From NCBI GenBank assembly GCA_963691655.1, contig OY829326.1, forward strand, positions 16,108,878-16,172,877: DNA of 64,000 bases, written 5' to 3'. A program made the position numbers and the translations under genes. Origin of the DNA: Toxonevra muliebris. Its lineage: Eukaryota; Arthropoda; Insecta; Diptera; Pallopteridae. The notes beneath the pieces are model-generated. The model searched no databases. It was given only the letters and a program-made list of their open reading frames with translations, and was not told where the DNA came from. Positions 12,493 to 24,872 of this stretch are shown piece by piece; position 1 is the first letter of the stretch, and the number at the start of each line of letters is the position of its first letter.

Positions 12493-12798
12493 GACGATCT
12501 CGATAGTCTAGTGGGTAGTGCACTAGACTTTCATCAGGGAGGTTCGGGTTCGATTCCCGTCTTCGTCTGGTGGTTAATTTTCATAGCTTTCTTATATTCA
12601 CTATCAATATGAAGTGTATGAGAATTATAAGATAGTGTACAAGTACACACATTGGTTGATAATGGCAAAACTACCAAGCCGATAAAAAATTGCCACACCG
12701 CCGTTCGGAATCGGCGTTAAAGTGTAGGTCCAACTATGTGGTATCACAATGAGCCGTTCAAGCCTAAGTGTGTCTCTCGACAGCCACTGCCGCCAACC
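12493..12798 (+). mobile_element. tRNA-derived SINE, copy 1, with 12-bp TSD
   Basis: The head of the element aligns without gaps to a tRNA-Asp/Glu-type gene. The A box is near TAGTCTAGTGG, an anticodon-like loop has TTC, and a perfect B box GGTTCGATTCC lies near 12547-12557. These are the internal RNA polymerase III promoter. The tRNA-like part ends near 12570 and is followed by about 230 bp of unrelated body. The element is flanked by TATATGCAGCTA at 12481-12492 and 12799-12810, a 12-bp duplication typical of LINE-driven retrotransposition. A nearly identical copy lies at 55238-55554. The 3' tail shared with the LINE partner could not be identified. Confidence 0.93.
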
Positions 12799-12810
12799 TA
12801 TATGCAGCTA

Positions 12811-13024
12811 TGTTTTTAACATTTCTCACAAAGAGAAAATAAGTGTTGCCAGTTGTAAAATAGGTTTTTCATTTCTTTAGACAATACCTATTACATTTTT
12901 GTATGGCAACTTCTGATGGAAAACAAATAGTTGTGACAAAAAGCGCAAAAAACGCATACTGAGAGAGCCGACGTCAAAGTTTCTGCTTGTATTGCATAGG
13001 GCCGATCTCCATACATTCATATAG
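12811..13024. other. Noncoding spacer before the long inverted repeat
   Basis: No gene or clear element end was seen. AGTGTTGCCAG at about 12843 resembles an end motif of some DNA transposons, but no partner was found. Confidence 0.4.
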
Positions 13025-13209
13025 AAATTGAAATAATATTGGAGTTCACGAACTGGTGCATATGTTATTGTATCATTGCAAATACAAAATATTTCTGCAC
13101 CTCGTACAAATTTAATGCTGGGATACAGACAGGTACAGAAATATTTTGCATTTGCAATGATGCAAGAGCATATGCACCACATCGTGAACTCCACTAATAA
13201 TTTCAATTT
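13025..13209. repeat. Long imperfect inverted repeat (hairpin), ~78-bp arms
   Basis: The left arm 13025-13102 and right arm 13131-13209 are inverted copies. By hand alignment there are about 11 differences including one gap over about 79 positions, and the loop is 28 bases. Shared blocks include GGAGTTCACGA, TGGTGCATATG, ATCATTGCAAAT and CAAAATATTTCTG. A transcript in either direction would form a long mostly paired stem. The 148-codon minus-strand ORF covering it (12877-13323) encodes both arms in different frames and is not a credible protein. It may be a foldback-type element or a hairpin-RNA locus; the sequence alone does not decide. Confidence 0.85.
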
Positions 13210-13347
13210 GCTATTGTTTTTATCGCAGGTTTCATACAACGAAAAAAAGCGATGCCGCATAAATCCTACGCATAGATAGACGGAAAACAAACTCGATGTA
13301 TCCTTAAAGGAGTGGTTTTTCATCGTTTATGATTTTGTGCTGTAAAG

Positions 13348-13413
13348 GGGTATTCAATGCCGTAAACTTATTTTTTTCCGTCGACGCAAGAATACGTCTT
13401 TGTTTGAATACCC
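13348..13413. repeat. Short inverted repeat GGGTATTCAA..TTGAATACCC
   Basis: Perfect 10-bp arms at 13348-13357 and 13404-13413, with a weaker match (CGTA/TACG) further in. It lies 140 bp right of the long hairpin and could be part of the same degraded element. Confidence 0.6.
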
Positions 13414-16400
13414 ATATTATAAAAACAAATAACTAGCGCAAATAACAGCTTATTTCTGTTTTCCGATAATAATTATATATCAAAGTGTTACAAAGTCGAT
13501 AAGCAAACAAACGGTTAAGAAAGTGTGGAATGTGTTTTTTTTAAATCCAAATGATACTGTAGCTAAAACTAAAATGTTTTTCCCTTTTTTTCTCTTTCCC
13601 TGCGTTTATGTGTGACGTTCTTCATATTTTTTATGAATTTTATTTGATAATGGCAACTCTATTATTTTTGATTTGTATATACATTTATGAGAAATTTAAA
13701 TTATCATTCATATTGTTATCATCGAGTCCAGTAGTATTTACTGTCTATACAGAGTTATTTAATAAATTAACCATTTTTAATAAAATAATTGAATTAATTT
13801 TTATTTTATCGCAATCTTGTACACTTTAAAATAAAAATAAAACACAATTTCGAAAATTACAATTCTCATAAACAAGTTTTTGTTTCTTATCAAGTCACAA
13901 AATTTCAATGAGTCATATATATATGAAGAATGTCAATGCTTTTGTTACGTTACTGATGGAGAACCTCAGATGGATTCAAGTTGTGGTACATTAAATGGGT
14001 AGTAAGTTTCTCGTATTTTTTTTTTAATTTATTGTGATTATTTTTTTCGAGTTCTAGTAAAATAAGGAAACTAAATTAGATTTTTTTTTCACTTAATTCC
14101 ATTAGAATTTAAAAAAGTAACTAAAATAAATTCAAAAATTAAAAAAATACGCAAAAGCTTGAAAAAAAATATGTGACCTTGGGCACCGAAGAGGATAAAC
14201 AATTCTGTAATCACACATATTTAGTATGTAGTTAAATTACGATACGTAAGTATGCTTCTTTATTTATTTCCCATCTTAAGTAGTATAACAAGATATTAAA
14301 TTTTAAAGTTAAAGTTCCAGTCAAGAAATGAAAAACAAAGGAACATTATGAACAGCTTTGCTTTTACAATTATTTATCTGAATGTTTTTAAGCTTAAAAT
14401 ATTATTGTCCCCCATACAAGATAAACTTAGAAAAATATACGCATTAAAGAAAAAACATACAATCAGATTCGATGTAAAGATTTGATTAGATAGATGAAGG
14501 AGGTGGGCATGCTGTTTCAAGATCACTGCACCCATCTAAGCTCTATTGTGTTATCCCCCGAGGAAATAAGTTACTTTTTAATTCCCTTGCGGGATAATTT
14601 TTCCTAGTTAGTCTAGTATTCTGCCTAAATTGTTCTAGATATCTATGTGTTTCTCAGGGCTCCAAGAACATTTTTGAATTATTGATTATTATTTTTTAAC
14701 TTAAAACATCAGTTCATTGAACTATGACCGATGAAATATTTTTGAATTTCACAGTTTACAATATCGTTTCAGTGGTTAATGGCATAAAAAAGAAATAAAT
14801 GATGAATTTTAACCAATACAGGCATATAAATGATACGCCGACTACCTCAAAGACAATTTTATTTTTCTGTATTTTTCAATCATAGACTTTAAAAGTTGTC
14901 ACGAAAAAAAAAAAAAAGAAACAAAAGAAAAAATTATTTGAAAACTGCATATCGTCGGCGTTCTGGCAGAATTCGCTAAGTCCATTTTTTTAATTTCTGA
15001 GATGAAGTTAGTTTATGCAGTGCATGGTGCGCTACGAACACTGGCAAAACTTAAAAAGTATACTATTCAACTAGATAATCAAAATGCAAATTTATTATGT
15101 CATTCGAAATACAGCATATAATTAATACGAATCCAACTAAAAAATTTAATTTGGACTCAGTGATTTCTGCTTCAAAAATTATATTCTAATTATCGGTATA
15201 TTCTATAAATCTGCATTTTAGCATAAGTAGAAAAATAAAAAGCTTAAATATTTGGCTTTGTTAAAGCAGGATAAGCCTAGCTATTCCCAAATAGGCGGAA
15301 CTGAAGAATTATCCAAGACTTCAATAGTCAATATCTCGTAAAGAAATCCAAAATTTCGAAAGTTTGAAACATTAGTAGGAACAGGAAAAACATTTTCAAA
15401 AGCCCACTGGTTGGCTTGAATGGGTAAGGCGTTGCGTCGTCGTTTGTGTGCAGGCGTCCAGTTAAGATTTTAAATTTAGCCAAAGTAATTAGTCAACTAA
15501 GGTTACATATAAGATTTGAACAAAAATGTGTTTCTCTTTCTTTTTGCATAAAAATTCTTATTTCTACTTTGCTTAAATTATTGACATGTTAGAAATTGTT
15601 TTATGCATTGAAGGATCCCAAGGAGGATTTAATCGTCATGCAAAGTAGTGCTTTCGAAGTGCTGGCATAACTTGGTAATTTTCTGGATAGTTATATGTGA
15701 GAGAATAGCTGGACAATTGACAATTTTTGTCTTAATCGCTATTTTCATTTTACGATAACTAAGAGTTTAGTAAACATGACAAAACATTTTTACAGTATTG
15801 TGTAAAATCCTAGACATTGGTAACAGGAGTGACATGGAAGGAAACGGAGGTGATACATCTTTATATATTTTGTCTCATAAAACTATTAAATTAAGATATA
15901 AATCAATAGTTCTAGTATTGTTTGGTAATGCATTAAGTATTTCAGCTTTTTCCCTCCCTGTTTTATATATGATTTTTATGTCTTTGATAACCCCTTAGTG
16001 AAATTTTCTGCTGAATATTTGTGTGGAAAATTTTAATCCTTAAATGTAATTTTTAAAATAGCTTTTCAGGCTCTCTTCTCAAAAAAGGGGTCAAATTGAC
16101 AAATAAAAAGAGGAACTAAAGGGTTAAAATATTCTACTGAAATGATCCTCGTAAAATTCCAATATCTTATAAAAATTAGCATAAAAACGCCAAGTAAATT
16201 TGAAATCGCGACGTAAAATCGTCGGCAGCTGCAATTCTGCTCCATCTCATAGGATCACGAGCGTTCTTAATGTGACAGCATTTTTACATCGCGTAAATTC
16301 GTCGATACGCCGCAATTCTGTTTACAGCTTTACTGGCAACAATTTTTAACAATTTTTTGTACGTGAACAGACCTATTATAACTACAAATTCCAAATGTAA

Positions 16401-19029
16401 ATAAAAATCCAACAGTTTAGAAAAAATTCGCATTAACAGAACAAAGCAAAAATGTTTTTTTTTTTATAATTAGTTAACAGTATTTAAGTTCTTAAATAAT
16501 TAACAACAAAATAAAAAGTTTACAAAACTCGCACATGATCACACATACGCACGCAAACGCAAACTTAACAACAAAAATTAAGCCAATAAACTGAAAAATA
16601 AATTTTTTAATTTTTATTATAAATATAGACAACATAGACAAACATACAAACATTTTCTGTCGTACTCAGCATAAATTACTCATCAGATATTTGGAAATTA
16701 CTGAGATATTTAGAATTTTGTGTTTTTTAAAAGCGCACCTATCTTTTTTGAAAAATATTGAACACTATTTCAAAATATCCATCAACAACTTATCATTTAA
16801 CATGGCAGATTAGTATTTTATGCAAAGTAATGCGCAAATAAGGATTTTTGAATACGATTTTTAATTGTTACGGGCGAAATATACGATTCTGTGAAAATAA
16901 ATCTACTCAGTAACTTGCTAAAAAATTTTAAAAATGTCAGATGAATAGTTTATGCTAAGTACGGCATTATAGGTACTCGTATACGTACATTTATACATAT
17001 ATTTATTTTTTTTGTTTTTTGTAAACATTTTTGTGAAGAGCGTGAAAAAATTATTCAGAGTGAGGTGAAAATTGTTTTAATGCATGTGTTTGTGGTGAAA
17101 AAAAATATTAATAATAAATAAAAAAATATTAATAATTTAAGTATGTGCAAAAAGAAAAAACACAGAAGAAAGCCACAGTCATAACAACAACAAAATTTAA
17201 GAGATTTATGGAAAATATTCGCAACATTCACTAAGAAGTTCATTCAACGCAAAATCCAAAGGTGAAAGCTTTGTCCAAGAGTTTTTGTTGTTATACAAAT
17301 GTTTTTTTTTTTTGTAAGATTTTTAATGGCTTTTTAGATGTGATGTTTAATTTGTTTATATATTTAAAAGAATACTAAAATAGAGAAGCAAACTTAGTTT
17401 GATTTCAATCTATTATATTTTTATATTCCATAGGTATGTAATTAAATAAAATTTTTGTATATTTTTTATTTCGTTATCATCAATGTCATTTAAAATCTAG
17501 AAGAGCAGAAAAATTAATTGTTTTGTTGCTTTTTTTGCCAACAAAATCAATCGATTTTAAAGCATGAGAAATATAACAAAAATCAAAGCTTTAGCAAAAA
17601 TAAATAATAGAAAAAATCAACAGCCAAAAGCAGAAGAATGACAACAACAATAACCCATCAGTATAGTGGAAATTCGAAGAATTAAACAAAGTTGTTAGTT
17701 AACTACATCAAAAATAAGAAAAAAAAAGCACTACACACAAACAAATGAAAACATATGAAGTGGAGCAACGTGAGAGAAAGAGAGAGAACTTGAAGAAATA
17801 GCAAGAGATAAAAAGCAACAACTTTGCATTAATTCTCGCATTCTCGTTTGTGATTTTTATAAAATATATGTGGATATTTATTTTTTTATTTTAGTTGTTG
17901 TTTATATGCAAAGTACATAAACAAAAATTTGGCTTCAAATTTAACGAACGTATATTAGAAAGGATACATCGTGACAGAAATCCAAAATCTTTGTCTATAA
18001 CACTTAAGAGTTTTTGTTTTTATTCTGTGCAAACACAAATGAAAAAACCACAAGTTAAGAGGAGGTGGCCATTAATGATTTGAATGCAAACAACAATTGT
18101 AACAAGTAGCAACAAAACCCTCAAGTTTCGTAAAAATATAATAATGACATCATTTCTGGAATTATATTGCCCTAAAATTTAATACATTAAACAAACAACT
18201 CGAGTTAAATAAGTGTGCAAATTTTTTTCTAAGAATCTTCAAACTAAAATCTGTAAAGAGCAATAAAAAAGTTTGAAAAAACTGCTGGGTCATATGAATC
18301 ATCAGATTTCAGCAAAGACGATAGTCTTTGGTGCTTCTACATTTGAATTTCAGGTTTCTTTAGCTACATGGAAATAATTGCATTTCTGCAAATTAAACTA
18401 AATTTATTAAAAGCAACTAGCGGAAGCGGTTTATATCGGTCACTAACAACTTTCATTTTATATAAAAAATCGAATGTAAGCATAACGTGTTCTTGAATGT
18501 CAAAAATTTAGGTAGATTCCCGGCAAGGATATGGCTTCTTACCTATATCTAATCTACCTTCTTTTTTTAATCAACACAATGCTTTGTATTTATGTGGTAA
18601 ATTAATTAAAGACCCCGCATGGGCTTTGATGTAGTGAATGATATTGCTATGGAAATACAACAATATATTAAGTTTTCAGTATTTTTTATTGAATTTATTT
18701 TTTTTTTATTTTTATGACGACTCTATTTTATTGTCCGGCAAATATATCAGTTATGAACTGATTTTTTTAAATTTATTGTTTGTAGTTTGAATTGTCACAA
18801 GTTCATAAATTTTTATAACACAACCAGAAAATAAATGCTACAAATGCTCACATAAACGTATTAATTTTTTTTATTCAAAAGAAAGCAGATATATTCCACG
18901 TTTTCGTGTTATTTTTAATATTTTGCCTAGTTGCTATATGTTGTCAATAATAGCGCAACTTTGGCTCAATTGTTCAGCATACTCCATAATAAATCCTCTC
19001 CATATACTCTTCAACATTGAAATAAGCTT
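13414..19029. other. Large AT-rich noncoding block
   Basis: No exon or complete element was found. Items seen: two ~40-bp direct repeats (GCG-ACGTAAAATCGTCGG..GCAATTCTG at about 16207, and GCG-TAAATTCGTCGAT..GCAATTCTG at about 16294), followed at 16363 by the phrase GTGAACAGACC shared with 12439. These suggest a degraded DNA element between about 16200 and 16380. ORFs at 13608, 15798, 17055 and 17895 look random. Confidence 0.45.
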
Positions 19030-19480
19030 TTTTTTTTTTTTGAAATTTGTTTCCTCGGAATTTTGGCTCCACTAAATACCACATCAAGACTCTGGAATGG
19101 TCAATCAGCACTTGCACCCCATTTTCTTGAAGACTCATCAGTAAAGATAATATTACTCTAATCTCGATTCAAATTCTCATGCGCACATGTCAAATTTTTT
19201 GTAATGCGCTTCTCAATCAGTGATTGCTTTGGGTTGGTGCTTTTATTAGAGAATCCTGATTTTAAAAATCTTTGCTTTATGGTAAATGTTGATATCTTTT
19301 TTTGATAGTTGTTTTTGGGCTTCGCTAAGAGGAAGCTTCGGTTTTTTTCATACAACTGCATATCGCCTTATCAGCCCACGTCGTAGTTATTCTATTCATT
19401 CCCCTGCCTTTACCGTCGTCAACATTCCCGAATTGTTCGTATCGCACTAATTTTTAGACCTTTAGGGTGTTTAACCAAAA
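19030..19480 (-). pseudogene. Decayed Tc1/mariner transposase fragment
   Basis: Read on the minus strand, patches in more than one frame resemble a Tc1-type transposase: a GRG-like hook after the first DNA-binding domain, a K-K-P-K/K-rich linker (LAKPKNNYQKK), a segment ending in CAHENLNRD, and then, after a stop, NIIFTDESS. The last is the first catalytic Asp motif (F-T/S-D-E-S). About ten nonsense codons and frame changes are present. No terminal repeats or TA duplication were located around it. It is unlike the copies at 10121 and 57713, so it is a third lineage. Confidence 0.6.
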
Positions 19481-20278
19481 AGGCAAATATATCTCTTTTT
19501 AAATTTGGCAGGCATTAAAAATTGATGTTATTAAATCAAAAACTTACACTTGATTGGGGAAATTACAACAACTCGAAATTGAGAATAATCAGCTTCGTAC
19601 ACTGAAAAAAATATTTGAGTCTATTATATAGATCTAATTAATTTTTCTAGTGTTTCATGTTAGTTGCAAAAAAACAGTGCAGATAAGGCAGGAATTCTCA
19701 TGTTAATAATGCTTGAACTCGTCTAAAAAGACTATTTCGCTCCTATTTATCGACTTTCTTATTGGAAGACAAACTTCCAAGTTTGTACTGAAAAATTTAA
19801 AAACTGAGATTTTTAACTTTTTATTATTAAGTTTTTATTTAAGTGGATGTCCAGGAACATTAAAAATTCTGCATATATGTAGAATTTTTATCAGTTATTA
19901 CTATTTTAAGTTGGAAATCTTTCGGGATAGGAAGGAAGAGATAGAAACTCGCCTGTCTTTTTCTAACTACCTATTTTTTCTACCTTTCTCTTTCAGATAG
20001 ACGTTTATACTGGTGCTAGATATGTACAAGAGGTTGTACCATGGGCCGCTGTCGAATTCGAAAAAGATCCAAAAACGAACCACCCTAATATACATACACA
20101 AAAGAAATCGCTTTTACTCGGTTATACTAGTTCTTCTTCCCCCTCAACACAGCATTACCCTTCATCTAGCCAATATGGGCAAAACATCGACACATACGTG
20201 ATTTTCCCCATATGTGCCGAAGTGCACATCGCAACTTTAGACTATTCAGGTAGTAACCCTGCCAAAAATGTACTTAAT
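19481..20278. other. Noncoding block with a dispersed repeat
   Basis: About 50 bp around 19950-20003 (core ACCTATTTTTTCTACCTTTC) recurs in inverse orientation at 45355-45405. The 95-codon ORF at 19713-20000 and an ORF in the other location (45252-45500, minus) both contain this repeat, which explains their apparent similarity (NYLFFLPFSF / YYLFFLPFSF). A segment ending GAACCACCCTAA at about 20087 resembles a DNA-transposon end, with no partner found. Confidence 0.5.
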
Positions 20279-20585
20279 GGTCGCAGTAGCCTAGTAGGTA
20301 GTGTGTTGGACTGCTACGCAAAGGTGCTCGGGATCAAATCTCGGCATGCTTAAAAATCAAAAATATAAAAAATAAATTTTTCTACACTGCACCAGCTCTT
20401 ATCTGGCAATAGCAAAACACTAAGGGTAAAAATGTCCTACGAACAACTTTTCACTTTACGATCGTATTCGGCATAAAACTGTAGGTCCCCTTCCGTTGGT
20501 GTATAAATATAATTCACACAACATGTATGGATGCGAAAAGCTCGGTGTAAACCCTTCATGGGCTGTTGTCATAATAGTAGTAGTT
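20279..20585 (+). mobile_element. Divergent tRNA-derived SINE
   Basis: A tRNA-like head (A-box-like TAGCCTAGTAGG, B-box-like GGATCAAATCTC) is followed by a body ending in the phrase AACTGTAGGTCC and a TAGTAGTAGT tail. The GTAGGTCC phrase is shared with the SINEs at 12493 and 55238, but the head and anticodon region differ, so it is a related or chimeric family and not the same subfamily. No clear target duplication was found. Confidence 0.65.
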
Positions 20586-23500
20586 GGATACACCAATTTT
20601 TAACCCTCTATGGCTCGTAAGGTGGTGAAAACACACCCCCTCACTTTTTCGATTTTTTACTTTTATATACTTCCCTTTTGTCAATATGGCTTTAATTCAT
20701 ATTGACCATCGGAACGGAATCACCCTGTATATGTATTGAAAAAGCCAAGAGTAGGATATTTTACGCATTTTTCTGAACTGAAAATAACAATTTCGTTTTT
20801 TTCTTTCTTTTCTTTTCTTTGTTCACTTTTTTTATGATGTTCAAACACACATGCACAGAAAAAAAAACACACAATACGCAAAGTAATCGAAACATTTTGC
20901 ATCCTTTACACAATTCGACGATGTAGATGTTTCGATGCTTGATAATAAGATAAATGTCAAGTAAGGTTGCGATGACTTGAGCGACGTGTAGCTTACATAT
21001 GTATGTGCATCAATGTGTCAACACGCAATACATAAATTGTTGGTATTTATACGAGAATAAAGTGCTTTGTTTATAAATGCAATTAGTAGAATCTTATTAT
21101 TGGCACAAAATACACGGTACATAGTCACACACAAACAAGTAACATGCAAGAAGAAAATAAGAGAAAAAACGTAGAGACTGCGACAGTCGACTTTTGACCC
21201 TACAAAGGACTTGGATGAAGACCTTGATAGAGAACGCCGCAATAAATACAAAACATGTATTATAGGTGGGTAGAAAAAGTATGTAAGATCCCAATGCAGC
21301 GCAACCAAAATGCATATAGAAAAAAAGTGATGTATTTGATTATAGATTACAAAAAATTAGATCTGAAAAATAACGATAAACATAACAACAATAGAGAAAC
21401 CTATTTAAAGTTGTATTAAGAAATGAAATTGGAATCTTGACTATGATTACGAAACCATAATTTCCCACTTTCCTATACATTTCATGATGAAATGATTGCT
21501 CACTGACATTCATATCACAGCATTCCCGCATATCCAACACTCAAGAGAACAAGTGTCAAAATATTTGTGATTGTGTGTGTGTGTGTAATAAAATGTAATG
21601 TTTTCCTGTACAAAAGAGACTACGCCCCATGCAGCGCATTGCTTTGCACACAGTATTTGTGATCTATGCAAATTCAATTAAAGAATGGGTGAAATGCAAT
21701 TAAAACACTTAAAATCTTGTAATTATGTATAGAAAAAAATTTATTTTTATTCGCTATATTATACGCATAGCAAAACAAGCAACAACTTACCCTAGCAGTA
21801 CAGCAGAGCTAGAAGAATAGAAAGCAGCAGCAATCCTTTTAAACCATTTTTCTATCAGTAGTATTTGTTGTCGTCAATGTCGTCACCAGTGCCGTGTTTA
21901 TAGGAAGGAAATTTCTTCCTTTTGGCAAATGTGTGTAAAAAAAAAGCGCACACACAACCGAAGGCAGCCTGCCAGACACATACTCACATACACTCGTTTC
22001 GTTCAAATTCACTTCACGAACATTTTCGCAAAATAAAAAAATTATGGATCAACAGCGAAGCAAGCAATCAGAAGGCAGCAGCAGGATATGTTGATGTTGC
22101 ACAGGTAGCGAAGTATGGGGCGGCAAGAGGGCGCGTAAAATTGCACTCTAATTTAAATTTTATTTCTCCTGCACCACCTTCACCGCTTGCTCACTCGTTC
22201 GTTTGTTTGTTCTTTCGTTACCGCTGCTGCTGCTCATTCACACACAATTCAAACGCGTGACAAATTCTCCGTTTATATTTTATTTTACAGTCCTTCTTTG
22301 ACAAGGACGTTGAGGGTGGAGCAAATACGAACAACGCAACGAATACGAAAGTGAAATAATAAAAGAAAAAATTTTAATGCGGAATGGAAGAAAAAAAAGG
22401 ATGCTACTGCACGGCGCTTTCGCTTTCGGATGCTGTATTCGATTTGTATTCTTTTCTTCTTTCAATTTGTTTGTTTTTTTCTTCTCAATTATTCTTATAC
22501 ACTGTTTTCGCTTAAACTTAACACTGTGAAATTTTTTTAATAATATTTTTTCTCATAGCACATCCTTTTTTTAAGGTGATACTTAAAGTTCTCCTCTAAA
22601 CAAATTTCGACTTCGAACAATCCGCCGCCTCAACCGTCGTCACCATCGTTTCTAAACCAAATTGAAAATCATAGACCACTTTTTCTCGTTTTTTTCACTC
22701 CAATTTTGAATTCGCCGTCAAAAGAGTTGCATTTTGCGTACGATTACCGTCAGGGTTGCCGTTTTGCTTATTTGTAAGCAAATTCACTTACTTTTTTTAT
22801 GGTTGTGCACTTTCTTCTTATTTTGTTTATTTTTGACGTGATATACTAGCATAATCTTTTTTAACTCCCTTTAGCCTTACGTTTTGCTATCAAATGAAAA
22901 ATGTAAGTAATATCAAAATTATCGTCTCTTCGAAAATGAAGGCATTTTTGTGACGTTGGCGCCATTTCGTTTTAGTTAAAAATAGTTCCACAAATTCTGA
23001 AATTCTTGAGTCCCCCAATTTCTAGATTGAAGTTTTGAAATCATAATTTAGTTACTTTACGTGTTTTTTGTATAGAAAAATATATTTTTCAGCCATCTTG
23101 ATGGCATTCAAACCAATATTACGGGTTTTCAGGTCGAGAAATCCGAATGTCATTGGTTTGCTTTTATAATTGACTCTAGATTCATAAAAATTTTCTTAAA
23201 ACTCATTGTTTTTGTAGGTTCTCTTCTATCAAATAATGCAAATTGATATTCGGAGGACTCAAGTTGATTTTTTGTCGTACACTCTTCAGTTGAACAGCAT
23301 GAAATATTATACTATCTTTCTAGGGGGTAGCCCATGTCTCGAAAAAATTCGATTGATAAAAATGAATTGTTTTATTACTATATATTTGTTTACTTTTTTT
23401 TAAATTGTTGACTTTATTAGATGAATATGATTACAAATTTTTTTAGGCCGTGGCAACTCTGATTACATTACTAAATATGAACAACTGTGAATGACGATAG

Positions 23501-24872
23501 GATGCCATATTGGTTTTATTTTAGATAATCACGACTTTGTTCTGGAAGAGACGCAATAAGTTATTCAAATTAAATACTGGTAATAAAAATGAGAGCCATA
23601 AACAGTGTTACCGTTTCGATCAAATTGGATCAAAAGTGATACTTTTGCCCTTTTTTAGTGATACATTTTTTTGCTTTTGGCCCTATTTCGATACTTTTTT
23701 ATCCAGATAATTAAGATCCAAATAATTAACAACTATGTTTCCACAAGTTATTATTTTTTAAACGTGACAATTTCCATTATCAATTTCAGTATTGGAATTA
23801 CTGTTTCCACTGAATCGGCATTCGTTTTTGCTTTCTTCAGATATAAATATCTTTTGTGCAAATGGACGAGTAGATAAAAAAAATGTATGCATTTTACATA
23901 TATTAACAAATTCAAAAAATATTTTTGATTCCAAGTATACTGTAATGCAACGAAGATGTTTCCCGCAGAAAGAGAAAATAGCAGTAGGTGAGCAATGGAT
24001 TCTAACTTTGTTTCGGGAACAGTGGTATGTTGTCTTACCATGGCACAACAAAAAAATTAAAAATCATTTTATTCTTTCTGTGAAAAAAGTTTTTCCTTTT
24101 TTATCAATCTTTATTAATAAAATAACTTTGTTATTTGTTAACGAAATCGTTTTCTCAACATCAAATTATGTATATATCCAAATTTGAGATATATTAATAC
24201 CTTTTCCTTTTAAGACAATACTTTTTGATACTTTTCTCCCTTTCAGGTGATACATCTTTTTTTCATGCTTGCGCCCGTGTGAACAAACACTTATGCAATA
24301 GCTTGGTAGAGTTCAGAGTGAGACTAAATCAATTGTGCGGCGACAAGGGTAAAATCCATACTCATGTTATGATGCTACATATCTCTTCTCTGCTTATAGT
24401 TCTCATTCAAAAAGTATAAATATGCAATACAAAAAATTAGCAAAAGTTTATTTTGAGTCAAAAAATGGGATGCGTTTCATCATCAGCAATACGACTGAGG
24501 GAAAGTTTCCCCCATTAAACATATTATTTTGACGATCAACTTACGCAAACACACTAAGCATTCATATGAACAAAGCCTATTAACAGACTCTCCATATGAA
24601 GAAGTCTTAGCCAAGAAAATATCCACATTAGCGAATATATTTTCACTAGCATGTGTTTATTAGTCGCACCGTAAACGGAGGAAGGAATCTTCTTCTGTTT
24701 GATTAGTGTAAACGCGCAATCATACTGTTGCTTGTGAACAGTTGACAGAACACTGACCAAAAAATAGGTGGCAGCATTATTATCCAGCTGTCAAATCACT
24801 CGAATATTTATTTTTTTTGTTTTAGTTAAGAATATATAAATATCAGAGGAATTTGGAATCGGTTTAATTGAA
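20586..24872. other. Noncoding block upstream of galla-2
   Basis: At 20676-20703 a small hairpin (GTCAATATG / CATATTGAC) is followed at 20712-20725 by AATCACCCTGTATA, which looks like a lone Tc1/mariner end next to a TA; no left partner was seen. 21850-22340 is less AT-rich with CAG/CAA-type triplets, like a fly promoter or UTR, but no splice or start pattern makes it a gene. 23610-24260 has repeated GTGATAC-TTTTGCCC phrases and ORFs open on both strands (131 codons +, 97 codons -), which I do not recognise. Confidence 0.45.

Noticed and set aside
12493..12570. Functional tRNA-Glu or tRNA-Asp gene (also at 55243-55318)
   Set aside because: The acceptor stem has mismatches at its inner positions, the anticodon stem is irregular, and the sequence continues into a repeated body with target duplications. 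It is the head of a SINE.
12877..13323. 148-codon ORF on the minus strand
   Set aside because: It is made by reading across both arms of an inverted repeat; no protein motif and Cys/Tyr/Phe-rich AT-driven composition.
20712..20725. Complete Tc1/mariner element ending at 20722
   Set aside because: Only one end (ATCACCCTG followed by TA) is visible; no inverted partner within 2 kb on either side.
21922..22260. 112-codon ORF in a less AT-rich patch
   Set aside because: His/Thr and Ser/Cys runs come from ACACA and GCTGCT simple sequence; no splice context or domain.
22750..22790. Transposon end CAGGGTTGCC and small palindrome TTTGCTTA..TAAGCAAA
   Set aside because: No opposite end or target duplication was found; arms are only 8 bp.
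23758..24187. Overlapping ORFs on both strands (131, 97, 96 codons)
   Set aside because: None contains a motif I recognise and all are low-complexity Phe/Lys/Ile-rich; likely chance or an unidentified decayed element.
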